NCBI GenBank assembly: GCA_945878745.1
Contig: CAMDVY010000003.1
Span: 1 to 26,811, forward strand
Length of the DNA: 26,811 nt
Direction: 5' to 3'
Source: Klebsiella pneumoniae
GTDB lineage: Bacteria > Pseudomonadota > Gammaproteobacteria > Pseudomonadales > Azotimanducaceae
Translations under genes and position numbers: made by a program
Notes under the pieces: model-generated
What the model was told of the DNA's origin: nothing
The model's database searches: none
Seen by the model: only the letters and a program-made list of their open reading frames with translations
In this document: positions 23,812 through 26,811 of the stretch, piece by piece
Numbering within the stretch: position 1 is the stretch's first letter
How the letters are laid out: each line of letters opens with the position of its first letter

Positions 23812-23967
23812 CTATTTGATCTTCGCTTCGTTGTAAATGACGTGCTTTCGAACGACCGGATCGTACTTCTTCATCTGGAGCTTGTCCGGCGTCGTCCGCT
23901 TGTTTTTGTCAGTGGTGTAGTAATGACCAGTGCCTGCACTGGAAACCAGCTTGATCTTGTCACGCAT
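23812..23967 (-). CDS. rpmG: 50S ribosomal protein L33
   Basis: This 51-residue basic protein begins MRDKIKLVSSAGTGHYYTT and continues DKNKRTTPDKLQMKKYDP, the L33 pattern. There is no Cys pair, so it is the zinc-free form. It binds 23S rRNA near the E site. It lies 79 bp after rpmB. Confidence 0.97.
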   Translation of the reverse strand: MRDKIKLVSSAGTGHYYTTDKNKRTTPDKLQMKKYDPVVRKHVIYNEAKIK

Positions 23968-23998
23968 CTCGTCTGCTCCTGTTGCACGTGCTAATGGC

Positions 23999-24028
23999 GG
24001 GGTGGTGGCGATTGGATACCATCACCCC
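23999..24028 (-). promoter_or_regulatory. Hairpin between rpmB and rpmG
   Basis: GGGGTGGTGG and CCATCACCCC can pair over ten positions with one G-U, around a 10-base loop, in the 79-bp spacer. It may tune read-through or RNA processing between the two ribosomal protein genes. No T-run follows. Confidence 0.4.
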
Positions 24029-24046
24029 AGCGCTGCGGTTTGCTGC

Positions 24047-24283
24047 CTATACCTTGATGCCGGACGCTCGCACGTCAACCAGCACGGCTTCAATACCACG
24101 CTTGTCGATGACGCGCATGCCATTGGTTGAGACACGCAATCGAACAAAGCGTTTCTCGCTTTCTACCCAGAATCGCTTGCTCTGCAGGTTTGGCAGAAAG
24201 CGACGCCGTGTCTTGTTCTGGGCGTGGCTGATCTTGTTTCCGCTTTGCGGTCGTTTTCCGGTGACCTGGCACACTTGAGACAT
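24047..24283 (-). CDS. rpmB: 50S ribosomal protein L28
   Basis: The 78-residue basic protein starts MSQVCQVTGKRPQSGN and contains SHAQNKTRRRFLPNLQ and RLRVSTNGMRVIDKRG, a full L28. It is an assembly-stage protein of the large subunit. The ATG at 24283 is the family start; a longer open frame to 24343 runs through the promoter. It is first in the rpmB-rpmG-mutM operon. Confidence 0.97.
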   Translation of the reverse strand: MSQVCQVTGKRPQSGNKISHAQNKTRRRFLPNLQSKRFWVESEKRFVRLRVSTNGMRVIDKRGIEAVLVDVRASGIKV

Positions 24284-24314
24284 GATCTGACTAGGCTGGT
24301 AAAAAAGGAGCGGC

Positions 24315-24343
24315 TTTATACACCAGAAGGCCGGCACGGTCAA
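24315..24343 (-). promoter_or_regulatory. Strong sigma70 promoter for the rpmB operon
   Basis: Read on the minus strand, TTGACC (24343-24338) and TATAAA (24320-24315) each match consensus at five of six positions and are separated by exactly 17 bp. Transcription would start near 24308, about 25 bases before the rpmB ATG. It lies in the 69-bp space after radC, which gives the ribosomal operon its own promoter. Confidence 0.75.
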
Positions 24344-24352
24344 AATTGCCCA

Positions 24353-25072
24353 TCAGGACAACAATCCCCTTTCGGCCATGGACACCGACTGACCTCTTCC
24401 CACCACGATGTGATCCAGCAGGCGAACGCCGACTTCAGTCAGCAATGGCCGCAGCCTCCCGGTCAACGCAATATCGGCCAGACTGGGCTCCGCCATCCCA
24501 GACGGATGATTGTGAGCCAGGATAACCGCCGCCGCGTTCAGTTCCAGGCAGCGCTTGATGATCTCCCTCGGATACACGTTGGCGCTGTCGATCGTCCCGC
24601 TAAACAACACTTCAAATTTCAACAGGCGATGCCGCGAGTCCAGCATCAAACAGGCAAAAACCTCTCGTTGCAGCCCGCTCAGCTTGAGCTGCAGGAGCCG
24701 CTGAACCTCAAGCGAGGACGACAGGACAGGGCGGTCGCCGAGTTCTTCACGCGCGACGCGCTCCGCGAGCCCGAGCACCGCCTTGAGCGTCGCGACTTTA
24801 GCCATTCCCAACCCACGTTCACTCAGCAACCGCTCAACCGGGGCATAGAGCACCGCCCCAACCGAGCCATACCGCTCGAGGAGCTGTTCGGCTAACGCAA
24901 TTCCGCTCTGCCCGCTCGTGCCCGAACCCAGGCATACCGCCAGCAGATCCGCGTCCGTCAGACCCGTCGCATCACCTGAAAGAAGTCGCTCCCGGGGTCG
25001 ACAGCGATTGCTCCATTGCCGCTGCCGTGAGCCACTTGGTAGTTGCGATCCGAGGACGATGCTATCGTGCAT
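24353..25072 (-). CDS. radC: RadC family JAMM-domain protein
   Basis: The 239-residue protein has an N-terminal helix-hairpin-helix-like part (RPRERLLSGDATGLTDADLL, then AKVATLKAVLGLA) and a C-terminal JAMM metalloprotease-like domain with LMLDSRHRLL, VYPREIIKRCLELNAAAVIL and HNHPSG followed by Asp. The name comes from an old DNA-repair report; the true function is unresolved. I chose the ATG at 25072, which gives the usual length; the longer frame to 25210 overlaps coaBC. radC upstream of rpmB and divergent from coaBC is a conserved arrangement. Confidence 0.93.
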   Translation of the reverse strand: MHDSIVLGSQLPSGSRQRQWSNRCRPRERLLSGDATGLTDADLLAVCLGSGTSGQSGIALAEQLLERYGSVGAVLYAPVERLLSERGLGMAKVATLKAVLGLAERVAREELGDRPVLSSSLEVQRLLQLKLSGLQREVFACLMLDSRHRLLKFEVLFSGTIDSANVYPREIIKRCLELNAAAVILAHNHPSGMAEPSLADIALTGRLRPLLTEVGVRLLDHIVVGRGQSVSMAERGLLS

Positions 25073-25115
25073 CCCGACATCATCAGCACATGTTTTCATT
25101 CGGACGGTCTCGTCG

Positions 25116-26342
25116 ATGACTCTGGCAGGCAAGCACATCCTACTTGGCATTACCGGCGGCATTGCAGCGTACAAAACGCCAATGCTTGTGCGCCAACTCC
25201 GACAGGCCAAGGCAGAAGTCCAGGTTGTGCTGAGCCGATCAGCCCACCAGTTCGTAACCCCTCACGCTCTGGCGGCAGTCACCGGTTCCCCTCCTCGGAG
25301 CGATCTGTTTGATCTTGAAGCAGAAGCGGCCATGGGACACATCGAACTGGCGCGCTGGGCAGACCTGGTCCTGATTGCTCCGGCTACCGCACACTGCATC
25401 GCTCAACTGGCGCATGGGTTCGCAGGAGACCTGCTGAGTACCATCTGCCTGGCCACCCGAGCACCCGTCATCCTCGCTCCCGCCATGAACGTGGTGATGT
25501 GGGAAGCAGCCGCAGTCCGCGCCAATATCTGTCGACTACAGGAGCATGGGAGAGTGATTCTTGGGCCTGCGAGCGGCGAACAGGCCTGCGGGGAATTTGG
25601 TCTTGGCAGAATGCTTGAACCCGACGAGCTGGTGATTGCCTTGCAAGGGCAGTTCAACGAACTCGATCAGCCGCTGCAGGGTCTGCGCTTCACGATTACT
25701 GCGGGGCCGACGCGCGAAGCCATCGACCCGGTACGTTTCATCTCGAACCACAGTTCGGGCAAACAGGGTTATGCCATCGCCTCGGTTGCCGCCTCGCTGG
25801 GCGCGCAGGTCACACTCATCACTGGACCAACCGCATTGGCCCCTCCTCCGGGCGTGACCACCATGCGAGTCGAGAGTGCTCAAGAAATGCTGGCAGCTGC
25901 ACTCCAGGCGACAACAGGTTGTGATGTTTTCATCGGCGTTGCCGCCGTAGCGGACTACAGGCCTGCGTCCATCCGGACTCAGAAAATCAAGCGTAACGAC
26001 GACGGCCTGGATGCCATTCCGCTAGTGCAAAACCCGGACATCATCGCATCCGTCGCAAGTCTCGCCTCCCGACCAACTCTCGTCGTCGGCTTTGCGGCAG
26101 AGACCAACGATGCTCTGCGACATGCGCGGGAAAAACGCGTTCGGAAATGCCTTGATGCCATCATCGTCAACGATGTCTCAGACTCCACCATCGGTTTCAA
26201 CTCGGAAATGAACGCTGCGACACTCATTACTGCGGATCACGAACATTTTTTCCCTGCTCAGGCGAAGTCAACGCTCGCTGAAGCCCTGGTGCTTGAGCTC
26301 GCAGAGATGATCCGTCGTAGGTTAGCGCCAACCAACCCTTGA
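25116..26342 (+). CDS. coaBC: CoaBC, bifunctional phosphopantothenoylcysteine synthetase/decarboxylase
   Basis: The 408-residue protein carries two steps of coenzyme A synthesis. The N-terminal flavin-dependent decarboxylase has GITGGIAAYK, His75 (HIELARWAD), APAMN (121-125) and ACGEFGLGRM with Cys158. The C-terminal synthetase (from about 190) has ITAGPTREAIDPVRFISN, SSGKQGYAIA, AAVADYRP, the KIKR lysines and NPDII. The ATG at 25116 gives the canonical MTLAGKHILLGITGG start; an in-frame start at 24918 runs through radC. It is divergent from radC across 43 bp. Confidence 0.97.
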   Translation: MTLAGKHILLGITGGIAAYKTPMLVRQLRQAKAEVQVVLSRSAHQFVTPHALAAVTGSPPRSDLFDLEAEAAMGHIELARWADLVLIAPATAHCIAQLAHGFAGDLLSTICLATRAPVILAPAMNVVMWEAAAVRANICRLQEHGRVILGPASGEQACGEFGLGRMLEPDELVIALQGQFNELDQPLQGLRFTITAGPTREAIDPVRFISNHSSGKQGYAIASVAASLGAQVTLITGPTALAPPPGVTTMRVESAQEMLAAALQATTGCDVFIGVAAVADYRPASIRTQKIKRNDDGLDAIPLVQNPDIIASVASLASRPTLVVGFAAETNDALRHAREKRVRKCLDAIIVNDVSDSTIGFNSEMNAATLITADHEHFFPAQAKSTLAEALVLELAEMIRRRLAPTNP

Positions 26343-26423
26343 AGGCCTGAAAAGTCTGGCGCGCTTCACAATCGGCCGATATTATCGCTGCGCCTGCGGA
26401 AAGCGCAGAAACAAGGACATCGC

Positions 26424-26811
26424 GTGACAAATGTTGAGCAGGAGACCAACGAAGGCGGCACCTCCATCAATGCCAGCGCAGACATCTGGGTACACGCTCT
26501 CACAGCCATCGTCATCGCCACGGTCGGGATCACTGCCGCATTTGTGGTGCTCTGGTGGCTGCTCATTGAAAGCGGTGGGAAGCACATCGAATTCAAGCAC
26601 AACGAGGAAGTCCATCAGCAGCTCCTCGCCGCGGTCAACGGCAGAATCAAGGAACTCGAAAACCAGTCGAGATTCATTGCAGCTTCGCCGTCAATCGCTG
26701 CCCGACTCCTTGCAACGCAGAACAGTGCGACGAGCCTGAATCAACCTGCAGACGATATTGCTTCGCTGTTCCCCCACTTTCGCAGAGTCGATGTTTTCGC
26801 GCGAGGTGCCG
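26424..26811 (+). CDS. Membrane-anchored protein, N-terminal part; possibly long-form AlgC phosphomannomutase/phosphoglucomutase (runs off the window)
   Basis: An open frame from GTG at 26424 (AGGA about 8 bp upstream) gives 129 residues to the window edge. A short polar start is followed by one membrane segment (about 25-52, HALTAIVIATVG to LWWLLI). After it comes a helical Glu/Lys/Gln-rich segment, then SIAARLLATQNS and LFPHFRRVDVFARGA. Long AlgC proteins of Pseudomonas relatives carry a membrane-anchored N-terminal extension with a similar helix and an LFP-x-R-V-x-x-x-P/A-G type segment, and they lie downstream of coaBC. The catalytic phosphohexomutase domain is outside the window, so this is inference. 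A sensor kinase or cyclase with a similar start cannot be excluded. The 81-bp gap to coaBC contains no dut gene. Confidence 0.6.
   Translation, partial: MTNVEQETNEGGTSINASADIWVHALTAIVIATVGITAAFVVLWWLLIESGGKHIEFKHNEEVHQQLLAAVNGRIKELENQSRFIAASPSIAARLLATQNSATSLNQPADDIASLFPHFRRVDVFARGA

Noticed and set aside
24224..24895. Plus-strand open frame of 223 codons opposite rpmB and radC
   Set aside because: It runs antisense through L28, the rpmB promoter and RadC and is not a plausible gene.
25073..25210. Longer radC start
   Set aside because: It would overlap the start of divergent coaBC, and the extra residues do not match the family.
26365..26385. TTCACA and TATTAT before the membrane-anchored gene as a promoter
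   Set aside because: The spacing is only 9 bp, too short for sigma70.
1..26811. Mobile elements, CRISPR, tRNA, defence genes
   Set aside because: I saw no transposase or integrase, no regularly spaced repeats, no tRNA-like sequence and no composition shift; the window is conserved core genome.

Overview
The window comes from a gammaproteobacterium. Gene order closely follows Pseudomonas: pilG-pilH-pilI-pilJ-chpA, gshB/tonB/algH/ruvX, pilT-pilU, yggS-proC-yggT-metX-metW-rdgB-hemW, ftsY-ftsE-ftsX-rpoH, rsmD, coaD, rpmB-rpmG-mutM, radC, coaBC. Base composition is moderately GC-rich and even throughout. I see no insertion sequence, prophage, CRISPR array, tRNA or rRNA. This is core chromosome, and I cannot place it below class level, although an order close to Pseudomonadales is plausible.

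Layout. Positions 1-5032 (minus) hold the twitching-motility chemosensory operon: pilG, pilH, pilI, a very short pilJ, and the first 782 codons of chpA/pilL. Positions 5212-8019 (plus) hold gshB, a TonB-like gene, algH/yqgE and ruvX. Positions 8046-10225 (minus) hold the retraction ATPases pilT and pilU. Positions 10412-16364 (plus) form a tight run of eight genes, most joined by 4-bp stop/start overlaps: yggS, proC, yggT, metX, metW, a DUF4426 lipoprotein-less secreted protein, rdgB and hemW. Positions 16397-21284 (minus) hold ftsY, ftsE, ftsX, rpoH, a DUF423 membrane protein and trmB. Positions 21389-22513 (plus) hold rsmD and coaD. Positions 22547-25072 (minus) hold radC, then rpmB-rpmG-mutM and a small secreted or membrane protein. 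Positions 25116-26811 (plus) hold coaBC and the start of a membrane-anchored protein that may be a long AlgC-type phosphohexomutase.

How the genes work together. PilG, PilH, PilI, PilJ and ChpA form a chemotaxis-like pathway that controls type IV pilus extension and PilT/PilU-driven retraction; all these parts lie within 10 kb. MetX and MetW start methionine synthesis. FtsY and FtsEX serve membrane targeting and division, and they sit beside the heat-shock sigma factor gene.

Main observations. (1) A near-consensus CIRCE operator (18293-18319) lies just upstream of rpoH, suggesting HrcA repression of the heat-shock sigma factor itself. (2) PilJ keeps the conserved HAMP and signalling domain but has lost the whole periplasmic sensing region. 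(3) A perfect 13-bp-stem palindrome lies between ftsY and ftsE. (4) A strong sigma70 promoter precedes rpmB. (5) Several essential genes start at GTG or TTG inside the preceding stop codon. I did not find a wholly new multi-gene system here.
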